Shown here: piece after piece, positions 8,520 to 16,656 of the stretch
How the letters are laid out: each line of letters begins with the position of its first letter
Position numbering within the stretch: position 1 is the stretch's first letter
Assembly: GCF_018128905.1 (NCBI RefSeq)
Contig: NZ_CP063808.1
Location: 8,308,001 to 8,372,000 of the forward strand
DNA length: 64,000 bases
Direction: 5' to 3'
Source: Streptomyces sp. A2-16
GTDB lineage: Bacteria; Actinomycetota; Actinomycetes; Streptomycetales; Streptomycetaceae
Notes under the pieces: generated by a model
Databases searched by the model: none
Seen by the model: only the letters and a program-made list of their open reading frames with translations
Told to the model about the DNA's origin: nothing
Program-made: the position numbers and the translations under genes

Positions 8520-9749
8520 ATGGGGACTGACTTGCGGGTGCTTCGGCAGGACGACTGGGAAGAGTGGTACGGCAACCTGATCCGCGCCTTCGGCGGGGTT
8601 CCGGAGTCGGCCGAGGAACGGGAGCTGTGGCGTGAGCTCACCGCGTACGACCGCTCCATCGGCGTCTGGGACGGCGGGCGCTGCGTGGGCACAGCGGGGG
8701 CGTTCGGCTTCCGGGTGACCGTGCCGGGCGGAGCCTCCGTGCCCGCCGCCGGCGTCACCATGGTCGGCGTGGCCGGCACGCACCGGCGGCGCGGGGTGCT
8801 CACCTCGATGATGCGGCGCCAGCTGGACGACGTGCGCTCCTGGGGCGAGCCGCTGGCCGTGCTCACGGCCTCCGAGCCGGTGATCTACGGCCGGTTCGGG
8901 TACGGCGTCGGCACATACCACCTCAACGCCGACATCGACACGACCCGGGTCAGGCTGTCCGTGCCGCCCGGCACCGACGACGTACGCCTGCGGTACGCGG
9001 CGCCCGCCGACGTGCTCGACGCGTGCGAGGCGGTGTACGCCCGGCTCGTGCCCCGGCGGCCCGGGATGGTCGCGCGGGTTCCGGGCTGGGAGCGGCTGTG
9101 GCTGCTCGACGCGGAGAGCGACCGGGACGGCGCGTCACCGCTGCAGTGCGTGGTCGCGGAGCGGGACGGGGAGGTCGTGGGTTTCGTGCGCTACCGGGTC
9201 AAGGCGGACTGGGAGGCGGCCGGGCCCAAGGGCACGGTGGTGGTCTCCGACCTGGAGGCGCTGGATCCGGCCACGCACGGCGCGCTCTGGCGGTTCCTGT
9301 TCGACCTCGACCTCACCTCGCGGATCGACGTCCGGCGGCGGCCGGTCGACGAGGCCTGGCAGTACCTCGTCTCCGACGTCCGGCGCTGCTCCCTGCTGGT
9401 GCGGGACTCGCTGCACGTGCGGCTGGTGGACGTCGGGGCGGCGCTGGAGGCGCGGACCTATCAGGCGCCGGTGGACGTGGTGCTGGAGGTCGAGGACGCC
9501 TTCTGCCCCTGGAACAGCGGGCGTTGGCGGCTCAGCGGCGACGCGAAGGGCGCGACCTGCGACCGTACGACGGACTCGCCCGATCTCGCCCTGTCCGTAC
9601 GGGAGTTGGGGGCGGCCTATCTCGGTGGTGTGAGCCTCGCCTCGCTGGCGGGGGCCGGGCTGGTGCGGGAGGTGCGGCAGGGGGCGCTGGCCGAGGCCGC
9701 GGTGGGGTTCGGGTCGGCGGTGGCGCCCTGGCTGCCGCACGGCTTCTAG
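8520..9749 (+). CDS. Eis-like GNAT N-acetyltransferase
   Basis: 409 residues, the usual Eis length: an N-terminal GNAT fold with acetyl-CoA loop VGVAGTHRRRGVLTSMM (R-x-x-G-V/A form), a second GNAT-like domain, and a C-terminal sterol-carrier-like domain (ALSVRELGAAYLGGVSLASL). It ends in aromatic-rich PWLPHGF; in Eis the terminal carboxylate lies in the active site. Members acetylate amines of drugs or proteins, and the substrate here is unknown. The ATG at 8520 has only a weak GGTAGG upstream. Convergent with the DNA glycosylase gene, 19 bases apart. Confidence 0.88.
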   Translation: MGTDLRVLRQDDWEEWYGNLIRAFGGVPESAEERELWRELTAYDRSIGVWDGGRCVGTAGAFGFRVTVPGGASVPAAGVTMVGVAGTHRRRGVLTSMMRRQLDDVRSWGEPLAVLTASEPVIYGRFGYGVGTYHLNADIDTTRVRLSVPPGTDDVRLRYAAPADVLDACEAVYARLVPRRPGMVARVPGWERLWLLDAESDRDGASPLQCVVAERDGEVVGFVRYRVKADWEAAGPKGTVVVSDLEALDPATHGALWRFLFDLDLTSRIDVRRRPVDEAWQYLVSDVRRCSLLVRDSLHVRLVDVGAALEARTYQAPVDVVLEVEDAFCPWNSGRWRLSGDAKGATCDRTTDSPDLALSVRELGAAYLGGVSLASLAGAGLVREVRQGALAEAAVGFGSAVAPWLPHGF

Positions 9750-9768
9750 GGTCCCCGGGGTCCCGCCG

Positions 9769-10578
9769 TCAGGGTTTCTGGCAGGTGGGGCACCAGAAGA
9801 GGTTGCGGGCGGCGAGATCGGCGGTGCGGATCTCGCCGCCACAGAGATGGCAGGGCAGGTTGGCCCTGCGGTACACGTAGACCTCGCCGCCGTGGTCGTC
9901 GACCCGGGGCGGGCGGCCCATCGCCTCCGGGGTGTGCTCCGGGCGGACGGTGTCGATGCGGTTGTTGCGCACGCCCTCGCGCATGAGCTCGACGAGGTCG
10001 GCCCACATCGCGTCCCACTCGGCGGGCGTGATGTCCCTGCCCGCGCGGTACGGGTCGACGCGGTGCCGGAAGAGGACCTCAGCGCGGTAGACGTTGCCGA
10101 CGCCCGCGATGACCTTCTGGTCCATCAGCAGGGCGGCGATCGTCGTACGGCTGCGGGAGATCCGCCGGTACGCGGCCTGCGGGTCGGCGGCCGGGCGCAG
10201 GGGGTCCGGGCCGAGGCGGTCGTGTATCGACCGCTTCTCGGCGGGGGTGATCAGGGCGCAGGTCGTGGGGCCGCGGAGGTCGACGTACGCCGTGGTGTTC
10301 GCGAGGCGGAGACGGACCGTGTCCGTGGGCGGGGGCGCGGGAGCGGCGCCGAAGGCGACCTTGCCGAAGAGGCCGAGGTGGATGTGGACCCAGTCGGTGG
10401 CGCGGAAGCCGAGGAAGAGGTGTTTGCCGTGGGCCTCGGTGCGGGTGAGTTCGGAGCCGGTGAGCAGTTCGGCGGCGTCGGAGAACTTGCCCTGGGGGCT
10501 GGTGACGCGGGGTTTCGTGCCGGTGAAGGCTTCGGCGTAGTCCTGTGCCAGGCGGTGGATGGTGTGCCCCTCTGGCAC
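9769..10578 (-). CDS. Fpg/Nei-family DNA glycosylase / AP lyase
   Basis: 269 residues. It begins with the catalytic MPEGHTIHR (Pro2 as nucleophile, Glu3), which with the TIHR form points to the endonuclease VIII (Nei) branch rather than MutM. The conserved Lys lies in AHGKHLFL, the helix-two-turn-helix in MDQKVIAGVGNVYRAEVLF, and the C-terminal zinc finger is Cys4 (CHLCGGEI...FWCPTC). The enzyme removes oxidised bases in base-excision repair. GTG start with AAGGAG seven bases upstream. Separate from rpiB by 132 bases containing an intergenic repeat. Confidence 0.93.
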   Translation of the reverse strand: MPEGHTIHRLAQDYAEAFTGTKPRVTSPQGKFSDAAELLTGSELTRTEAHGKHLFLGFRATDWVHIHLGLFGKVAFGAAPAPPPTDTVRLRLANTTAYVDLRGPTTCALITPAEKRSIHDRLGPDPLRPAADPQAAYRRISRSRTTIAALLMDQKVIAGVGNVYRAEVLFRHRVDPYRAGRDITPAEWDAMWADLVELMREGVRNNRIDTVRPEHTPEAMGRPPRVDDHGGEVYVYRRANLPCHLCGGEIRTADLAARNLFWCPTCQKP

Positions 10579-10643
10579 GGCGGCGCTCCTTGACTCGTCC
10601 GCGGGTGGGGGCGGGCCTGGAAGTCGCGTCCAGGTCGGCCGCC

Positions 10644-10690
10644 CAGGGGCGCGGGGAACTGCGCGACCAGCCCCCCACGCACCCGCACCC
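10644..10690. repeat. Candidate Streptomyces interspersed intergenic repeat
   Basis: The stretch includes AGGGGCGCGGGGAACTGCGC, then GACCAGCCCC and a C-rich tail. From memory, near-identical blocks (GGGGCGCGGGGAACTGCGCG with CAGCC downstream) occur many times between genes across Streptomyces genomes. GGGGC and GCCCC arms could form a hairpin around the GGAACTGCGCGAC centre. Only one copy is visible in the window, so repeat status rests on memory. Confidence 0.5.
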
Positions 10691-10710
10691 GGCCGCGCAC
10701 CCGCCGGAGA

Positions 10711-11196
10711 CTACTGCTGGGGGTGGTGGGCCGGGATCGCCGGCAGGTCGCCCGTCGTCTCGTAGGCCGACAGCATGTCGATGCGGCGCTGGTGGCGCTC
10801 GTCGCCCGAGAACGGCGTGGCGAGGAAGGTCTCGACGAACTTCGTCGCCTCCTCCGTGGTGTGCATGCGGGCGCCCACCGCGACCACGTTCGCGTTGTTG
10901 TGCTGGCGGCCCAGCGACGCGGTCTCCTCGCTCCAGGCGAGGGCGGCCCGGACGCCCTTGACCTTGTTCGCCGCGATCTGCTCGCCGTTGCCGGAGCCGC
11001 CGATCACGATGCCGAGGGACTCGGGGTCGGCGGCGGTGCGCTCGGCGGCGCGGAGGCAGAACGGCGGGTAGTCGTCCTGGGCGTCGTAGATGTGGGGGCC
11101 GCAGTCGACCGGGTCGTGACCGGCCGCCTTGAGCCAGTCGACGAGGTGGTTCTTGAGTTCGAAGCCCGCATGGTCGGAGCCGAGATACACGCGCAT
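10711..11196 (-). CDS. rpiB: Ribose-5-phosphate isomerase B
   Basis: 161 residues, the full family length. It interconverts ribose-5-P and ribulose-5-P in the pentose phosphate pathway. It starts MRVYLGSDHAGFELK (family start V-x-L-G-S-D-H-A-G-F-E-x-K). The anion-hole segment is IVIGGSGNGEQIAANKVKGV: as in the mycobacterial enzyme, Glu stands where E. coli RpiB has the catalytic Cys. His in RQHNNANVV is the ring-opening residue. The start at 11196 was chosen because upstream residues are not family-like; no Shine-Dalgarno precedes it, suggesting a leaderless or short-leader mRNA. Confidence 0.95.
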   Translation of the reverse strand: MRVYLGSDHAGFELKNHLVDWLKAAGHDPVDCGPHIYDAQDDYPPFCLRAAERTAADPESLGIVIGGSGNGEQIAANKVKGVRAALAWSEETASLGRQHNNANVVAVGARMHTTEEATKFVETFLATPFSGDERHQRRIDMLSAYETTGDLPAIPAHHPQQ

Positions 11197-11269
11197 GGGA
11201 TGAGTGTGACACGGCTGTTTCCGGGCAGCAGCCCCGGGTGTCAGGCAGGAAAAATATGAACCCGACAAT

Positions 11270-11306
11270 GGAACCTCAAGCAAACCTCAAGTAACAATCT
11301 GGATTC
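11270..11306 (+). promoter_or_regulatory. 11-bp-spaced direct repeats upstream of the amino-acid permease
   Basis: AACCTCAAG occurs at 11272-11280 and again at 11283-11291, followed by GTAAC (11291-11295) and GGATTC (11301-11306). The 11-base period, one helical turn, and the alternating GGAAC/GTAAC-like pentamers resemble GlnR- or PhoP-type actinobacterial operators. Assignment to either regulator is inference. Confidence 0.35.
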
Positions 11307-11401
11307 AAAGGTTCAGGAATTCCTTTGCCTCCGATTCACTGGACCGACCCGTACACCGCTCGTACGGGAGCCCCCACACCCGGCACGAAGGAATTCCCCG
11401 T

Positions 11402-12814
11402 ATGACTGGTCTCCAGGCCGGACTCAAGAACCGTCACCTCTCGATGATCGCCATCGGCGGCGTCATCGGAGCGGGCCTCTTCGTGGGCTCCAGCTCCGGT
11501 ATCGCCACCGCCGGACCCGGCATCCTGCTGTCGTACGCGCTCGTCGGCACACTGGTCGTCCTCGTGATGCGGATGCTCGGTGAGATGTCCGCCGCGAATC
11601 CGAACTCCGGCTCCTTCTCCGCGCACGCCGACCGGGCCCTCGGGCGCTGGGCCGGCTTCTCCATCGGCTGGCTGTACTGGTTCTTCTGGGTCGTCGTGCT
11701 CGCCGTCGAGGCGACCGCCGGTGCCAAGATCCTCGAAGGGTGGATCCCCGCCGTACCGCAGTGGGGCTGGGCGCTGATCGTGATGGTGGTGCTGACCGCC
11801 ACGAACCTGGTCTCGGTCGGCTCCTACGGCGAGTTCGAGTTCTGGTTCGCCGGGATCAAGGTCGTCGCCATCGGGGCGTTCATCGTCATCGGCCTGCTCG
11901 CCGTGTTCGGCGTGCTGCCCGGGGTCGACGCCGACCAGGCGGGGCTCTCCAACCTCACCGACCACGGCGGCTTCCTGCCCAACGGGCCCGGCGCCATCCT
12001 CACCGGTGTGCTGCTCGTCGTCTTCTCCTTCATGGGCAGCGAGATCGCCACCCTCGCGGCCGGTGAGTCGGAGGACCCGCAGCGGGCCGTGACCAAGTCG
12101 ACCAACAGCATCATCTGGCGGATCGCGGTCTTCTACCTCGGCTCGATCTTCGTCGTGGTCGCCCTGCTGCCGTGGGACTCCAAGTCCATCCAGGACGACG
12201 GCTCCTACGTCGCCGCGCTCGACTCACTCGGGATCGCGCACGCCGGTCAGATCATGAACTTCATCGTGCTGACCTCGGTGCTGTCCTGTCTCAACTCCGG
12301 CCTCTACACGGCCTCCCGGATGGCCTTCTCGCTCGGTGAGCGGGGGGACGCCCCGAAGGCGTTCGCTCGGGTCAACGGCCGGGGTGTGCCGATGGCCGCG
12401 ATCCTCGCGTCGGTGGTGTTCGGCTTCGTCGCCGTGTTCTTCAACTACCTCTCCCCCGACAAGATCTTCCTCTTCCTGGTCAACTCCTCCGGTGCGGTGG
12501 CCCTGTTCGTCTGGCTGGTCATCTGCTTCTCGCAGCTGCGGATGCGGAAGATCATCCAGGCCGAGGCGCCGGAGAAGCTGGTCGTGAAGATGTGGCTGTA
12601 CCCCTATCTGACCTGGGCGACGGCCGCGTTGATCGTGTTCGTCCTCGGCTACATGCTGACCGACACGGAGCACGACGGACGCGAGACCGTGCTGTTGTCG
12701 CTGCTCGTCGCGGCGGTGGTGCTGGTCATCGCCGTGGTGAAGGAGAAGGTCGGACGCGGGCGTACGGCGTCGGCGTCGGCCGGTGAGGTGACGGACAAGG
12801 TCTCCGTCGGCTGA
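11402..12814 (+). CDS. APC-family amino-acid permease (GABA/Asn permease-like)
   Basis: 470 residues with 12 predicted helices. The helix-1 signature LSMIAIGGVIGAGLFVGSSS and the following AGPGILLSYALVG are the substrate-binding glycines of the AAT/APC branch (AnsP, GabP, CycA). MLGEMSAANPNSGSFS is the conserved loop after helix 2. It imports an amino acid by proton symport; the substrate cannot be named. ATG with AAGGA 11 bases upstream. It closely resembles the second permease at 25286, a paralogous pair. Possible GlnR/PhoP-like repeats lie upstream. Confidence 0.92.
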   Translation: MTGLQAGLKNRHLSMIAIGGVIGAGLFVGSSSGIATAGPGILLSYALVGTLVVLVMRMLGEMSAANPNSGSFSAHADRALGRWAGFSIGWLYWFFWVVVLAVEATAGAKILEGWIPAVPQWGWALIVMVVLTATNLVSVGSYGEFEFWFAGIKVVAIGAFIVIGLLAVFGVLPGVDADQAGLSNLTDHGGFLPNGPGAILTGVLLVVFSFMGSEIATLAAGESEDPQRAVTKSTNSIIWRIAVFYLGSIFVVVALLPWDSKSIQDDGSYVAALDSLGIAHAGQIMNFIVLTSVLSCLNSGLYTASRMAFSLGERGDAPKAFARVNGRGVPMAAILASVVFGFVAVFFNYLSPDKIFLFLVNSSGAVALFVWLVICFSQLRMRKIIQAEAPEKLVVKMWLYPYLTWATAALIVFVLGYMLTDTEHDGRETVLLSLLVAAVVLVIAVVKEKVGRGRTASASAGEVTDKVSVG

Positions 12815-12828
12815 ACGGACGGATGAGC

Positions 12829-12858
12829 GGGGCCCCGTGGCGTGTGCCGCGGGGCCCT
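12829..12858. terminator. Bidirectional hairpin terminator
   Basis: GGGCCCCGTGGC, loop GTGT, GCCGCGGGGCCC: a 12-base stem with one G-T wobble, between the convergent ends of the permease and the Ser/Thr kinase genes. Confidence 0.75.
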
Positions 12859-12883
12859 TCTCATGTGCGTATCCCCTGCGTGC

Positions 12884-15724
12884 TCACAGGACGGTGAAGC
12901 TCTCCTTCACCTTCTCGTACGTCCTGAGGGCCTGCGCCTCGATGTCCGGCTGGTACCAGGTGTTGATCTGGTACGACTTGTCGCCCACGTTGAACCCGAG
13001 CAGCTCGGCGTGCCAGGGGACACCGTCCAGAGTGAAGGTGTACTCCCAGACGACCGCGGGGTGATCGCGGAACGTCGTCTCCTCCAGGCGGATCTTCTCG
13101 TAGTCCTGGCCCTGGTGGGCGTTCTGCTCGGAGGTCCGCCAGGTCTCCATCAAGTCGCCGCGGGCGAGCGAGGACTTGGCCGCGAGCTCCTGCTTTCCGT
13201 CGGGCGAGGTGTAGTGGACCTCGGCCCCGGTCTTCACGTCCCGCCGCCAGCCGGTGGGGGTCGCCCACGCGAATCCACCGGCCTCCTCGTGTGCGCCGGG
13301 CGGGAGCGAACGGGGGCGGGAGGTGCCCTCGACGGTGGCGGACGGGGTGCCGCCCGGGGTGGACGCGCCGGGTGCCGAGGAGGAGACGGAGGCGGAGGCC
13401 GACGAGGAGCCGCCCGCCTTGTCGTCGCCGGGCGAGCCGGAGGTCGTGGCCAGGATGATCGCGACCACCACGGCACCTGCGGCGACCACGCTTCCGACGG
13501 CGACCAGAGCGGTCCGGCGCCGGCCTCGGTGGGGGGCGGCCGGGCGGGCCGGGCCGGGGAGTTCGCCCGGCGGCATGCGGTGGGGGTGAGGGCCGAGGAC
13601 GAGGGCGGGATCGGAGTCGGGGGTGCCGGTGTCGGAGGGGCCAGTGGTGCCCGTGGTGGAGGCGCCGGTGGTGCCCTCACCCGACCCGGCGTCGGAGTGG
13701 CGCTCGGGCACGGCCTGGTTGCCGCGGACCAGGGAGACTCCGGGGCCCGGGCGACGGGTCGTCGGCACCGGACCGACGCGGGTGCGGGCGGAGGCCGCGC
13801 GCGTGGGGGTGTCCCTGGTCGGGGCGTCCGGCATCGGGAAGTGCTCCGTGGGGGCACCGGCCGCGAGGGAGTCCTGGGTGGGAGCGCTCGCGAGGGGCGT
13901 ACTGGTCGTGGTGGCACCTGCGCGGAGCGCGGCTCCCGCCGAGTTCCCCGACGGCTCCTCGGACCGGGCCTCCGAACGCTCCTCCGAGACCGCCTCGGTG
14001 GAGGCGCTCGCGGCATGGCCGACCGAGGGCTCCAGGGGTTCGGGCCGGGCGAACGGCTCGGCGGGGGTGGCGGGTTCGGGCTGCGCGGTCACGTCCTCGG
14101 CGACGGCCCGTGGCCGGTCCGGACCGGTGTCCGGCTCCGCGGCACGCACCCCGTCCGAGGAGCCGCGCCCGAGCAGGGCGACCTCCGACGGCCCGGCGGC
14201 GACACCGTCGTCCGACCGGGCCGTGTCCGAGGCGCCATGCCCGGCCGGCACGGCATCCGACGGTTCCGGCGGCGCGCCCGGGGAGCCGTGCTCCCCCGGC
14301 ACCGCGTCCGACGGCTCCACGACGTCCGGACCTTCCACGGCCGCCTCGGGCGCCGCCTCCGGTTGCGGCAGCCGAGGATCGCGCACCGCCCGCACGAGCC
14401 GGGTCCCCAGATAGGCAGGCGTGGGCGATTCCCCCGACACCCACGGCGACGGCGTCTTCCCGGCCCCGTCCGGTGGGGTCTCGGAGCCATCCGGTTCCGG
14501 TGAGCCGCCGGGCGGTTGCGGTGGCGTACCCGGCGTGTCGGCTGCGCCCGCCGTGTCCGCAGGATTTTCCGCGTCCGGCCGCACCGACGCGTCCAGGGAG
14601 GCACTAGGCGAGGCGCCCGGCCCGTCGCCGGGGGCTCCCGAAGAGTCCGACCCTCCCGTGGCCCCCGGCACTCCGGCTGCGCCCGCAACCTCCGGATCGT
14701 CCGGCCCCTCCGGCACTCCCCCCGCACTCGGCACCGCCGAAGCAACCGAACCCTCCGGTGTTCCTGAAGCCCCCGCGGTCCCAGGAACAGCCGCCGGCCC
14801 CCGTACCGTCCCGGGGTCCCCGCCCTCCCCGAGGTCCTCTCCTGCCCCCATCCTCAACGTCGGTGTGGGAGTCGGGAACGCGACCGTGTGCAGGGCCGAC
14901 TCGACCTCGTCCAGGGACGGGCGTATCGAGGGGTCCTTCTCCAGCAGGGCAGCCAGGACGTCGGCCAGGGGGCCCGCCGACGCGGGGAGTTCCGGCTCCT
15001 CGTAGAGGACGGCGTGCAGCGTGGCCAGGGTGGTGTCGCGGGAGAAGGGTGAGCGGCCGCCCAGGGCCGCGCAGAGGGTCGCGCCGAGGGACCAGATGTC
15101 CGACGGTGGCCCCTGGGGGCGGCCGGAGACCCGCTCGGGCGCCATGTAGTCGGGGGAGCCGACGAGCATGCCGACCATGGTGAGCGCCTTGGCGTCCTGC
15201 ATCGCGGCGATGCCGAAGTCCGTCAGCACGATCCGGCGGGCGGTGCGGTCGCCGGACTCCACCAGGACGTTCCCGGGTTTGATGTCCCGGTGCAGGACGC
15301 CCCGGGCGTGGACCTGGCGCAGGGCCCGCACCAGCCCCAGGCCGAGCAGCGCCGTCTCGCGGGGGGCCAGCGGGCCGTCCTCCACCGTCATCCGCTCCAG
15401 GGAACGCCCCTTGACCAACTCCATGACGATCCACAGGCGTTCGCCCTCGTCCACGACGTCGTAGACCCGGACGACGTTCGGGTGGTCGATCCGGGCCGTG
15501 GCCCTGGCCTCGCGCAGGGTCCGTTCGCGGCGGGTGCGGGCGTCCTCGGCGTCGAGGCCGTCGATCCGCATCTCCTTGACCGCGACCTGCCGGTCGAGCA
15601 TCTCGTCGGCGGCCCGCCACACCCGCCCCATTCCCCCCTGGCCGATGCTCTCGACCAGGCGATAGCGCCCTGTCACCAGGAGCCCTGGAACTCCGCCGCG
15701 CCTCGCATTTCCCGTGTCTCCCAT
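12884..15724 (-). CDS. Receptor-like Ser/Thr protein kinase (Hanks type)
   Basis: 946 residues. The kinase domain (about 20-290) has the glycine loop IGQGGMGRVW, Lys50 in VAVKEM, HRDIKPGN with catalytic Asp147, DFG Asp169 (LTDFGIA) and APERVSG. A low-complexity Pro/Ala/Gly/Ser linker of about 430 residues follows, then one transmembrane helix (about 738-761) and an extracytoplasmic domain of about 130 residues (FAWATPTGWRRDVK ... SYQINTWYQPD). There is no PASTA repeat. ATG 15724 was chosen because MGDTGN precedes the kinase domain directly and GGGGA lies upstream; the frame is open further but not kinase-like. It is a single gene, divergent from the secreted LPKTG protein. Confidence 0.9.
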   Translation of the reverse strand: MGDTGNARRGGVPGLLVTGRYRLVESIGQGGMGRVWRAADEMLDRQVAVKEMRIDGLDAEDARTRRERTLREARATARIDHPNVVRVYDVVDEGERLWIVMELVKGRSLERMTVEDGPLAPRETALLGLGLVRALRQVHARGVLHRDIKPGNVLVESGDRTARRIVLTDFGIAAMQDAKALTMVGMLVGSPDYMAPERVSGRPQGPPSDIWSLGATLCAALGGRSPFSRDTTLATLHAVLYEEPELPASAGPLADVLAALLEKDPSIRPSLDEVESALHTVAFPTPTPTLRMGAGEDLGEGGDPGTVRGPAAVPGTAGASGTPEGSVASAVPSAGGVPEGPDDPEVAGAAGVPGATGGSDSSGAPGDGPGASPSASLDASVRPDAENPADTAGAADTPGTPPQPPGGSPEPDGSETPPDGAGKTPSPWVSGESPTPAYLGTRLVRAVRDPRLPQPEAAPEAAVEGPDVVEPSDAVPGEHGSPGAPPEPSDAVPAGHGASDTARSDDGVAAGPSEVALLGRGSSDGVRAAEPDTGPDRPRAVAEDVTAQPEPATPAEPFARPEPLEPSVGHAASASTEAVSEERSEARSEEPSGNSAGAALRAGATTTSTPLASAPTQDSLAAGAPTEHFPMPDAPTRDTPTRAASARTRVGPVPTTRRPGPGVSLVRGNQAVPERHSDAGSGEGTTGASTTGTTGPSDTGTPDSDPALVLGPHPHRMPPGELPGPARPAAPHRGRRRTALVAVGSVVAAGAVVVAIILATTSGSPGDDKAGGSSSASASVSSSAPGASTPGGTPSATVEGTSRPRSLPPGAHEEAGGFAWATPTGWRRDVKTGAEVHYTSPDGKQELAAKSSLARGDLMETWRTSEQNAHQGQDYEKIRLEETTFRDHPAVVWEYTFTLDGVPWHAELLGFNVGDKSYQINTWYQPDIEAQALRTYEKVKESFTVL

Positions 15725-15870
15725 ATTCCCCGGCAATCCGCTGCACCCCCTCAACGATGTCCCGAGTGGAACACAATGGTCACACTTCGCGCCGTACCAG
15801 CATAGTGCGGAGAAATCTTGTGGTACCTCTTCAAGTACTGCGAATTCAGGCGCAGCCAAGGGGGGCGAAC

Positions 15871-16596
15871 ATGAGTTCTCGTCGTATGACGACCATCGCG
15901 GGATCGCTGGTCACGGCCGCTTTCTCGACAGTGATGATCTGTTCCTTCACCGCGAGCGCGGACGAGGGACCCGCAAGCAGCAAGGGGGGAAAGGCGGTTG
16001 ACGAGGCACCGGCCGGCGTGGAGCTGACGACCACGCTGCCCGAGAAGATCTCCGTCGACAACAGCTCGCAGAAGACCGACCTCACGGCCACCGTGAAGAA
16101 CGACGGGAGCAAGGACAGCGGAAAGATCAGGCTTTTGGTCGTCGGATTCGACGGCATGACGGTCAAAAACGTTCAAGGCTGCTCTCCGATTGAAGAAAAG
16201 GATCTGCCGGAGGGCTCGAACAGCGGTTTCGCCTGCCCCATCGACAATCTCGCAGCGGGGAAGTCGAAATCGTACGCCGTCGACGCGACGTTCGATCTCA
16301 AGAAGACCGGCAAGATCTGTCTTCCGGTGCAGACCGGCGACGGAAAGAAGACGTTCTGGCAGCAGGGCCCGGTTCCGTTCGGCACGACGAACCCGTCGCC
16401 GAACGCCCCGGCCACCCCGCTGCTGCTGGGCACCGACAACAAGCCGGTGGCGCCCGGCGGCGACACGGCGGGCGAGCTGCCCAAGACCGGTGTCGGGCGC
16501 GACCTGCTGCCGCTCGGGGCGGCGGGCGCCTCGCTGATGGCGGCGGGCGCGGCCGGGCTGTGGTGGTCGCAGCGGCGGCCGCAGCGCACCGCCTGA
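15871..16596 (+). CDS. Secreted cell-wall-anchored protein with C-terminal LPKTG sortase signal
   Basis: 241 residues. Signal peptide SSRRMTTIAGSLVTAAFSTV with cleavage near SADE; then a beta-rich domain resembling surface domains (TDLTATVKNDGSKDSGKIRL, three Cys); a Pro/Thr spacer; and a wall-sorting signal LPKTG, a hydrophobic helix (DLLPLGAAGASLMAAGAAG) and a basic tail (SQRRPQRTA). Sortase would cleave between Thr and Gly and attach the protein to peptidoglycan. Streptomyces sortases more often use LAxTG, so LPKTG is mildly unusual. ATG 15871 has AAGGGGGG upstream. The function of the exposed domain is unknown. Confidence 0.85.
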   Translation: MSSRRMTTIAGSLVTAAFSTVMICSFTASADEGPASSKGGKAVDEAPAGVELTTTLPEKISVDNSSQKTDLTATVKNDGSKDSGKIRLLVVGFDGMTVKNVQGCSPIEEKDLPEGSNSGFACPIDNLAAGKSKSYAVDATFDLKKTGKICLPVQTGDGKKTFWQQGPVPFGTTNPSPNAPATPLLLGTDNKPVAPGGDTAGELPKTGVGRDLLPLGAAGASLMAAGAAGLWWSQRRPQRTA

Positions 16597-16614
16597 CAGG
16601 AGCGGGAAACCGAT

Positions 16615-16653
16615 GGAGGCATAACCTGACGGAAGTTGTCAGGTTATGCCTCC
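16615..16653. promoter_or_regulatory. 16-bp perfect inverted repeat between the LPKTG gene and the FAD oxidoreductase
   Basis: GGAGGCATAACCTGAC (16615-16630), a 7-base spacer GGAAGTT, then GTCAGGTTATGCCTCC (16638-16653), with no mismatches. It starts 18 bases after the stop of the upstream gene and ends 3 bases before the first candidate ATG of the next. It has no U-tract. It is either a terminator or, because it abuts the start codon, an operator over the promoter of a leaderless mRNA. Confidence 0.7.
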
Positions 16654-16656
16654 AGC

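Noticed and set aside
12884..15070. Repetitive Pro/Ala/Ser stretch as a tandem-repeat element
   Set aside because: It is the in-frame low-complexity linker of the Ser/Thr kinase, not a DNA repeat array; no fixed repeat unit is seen.
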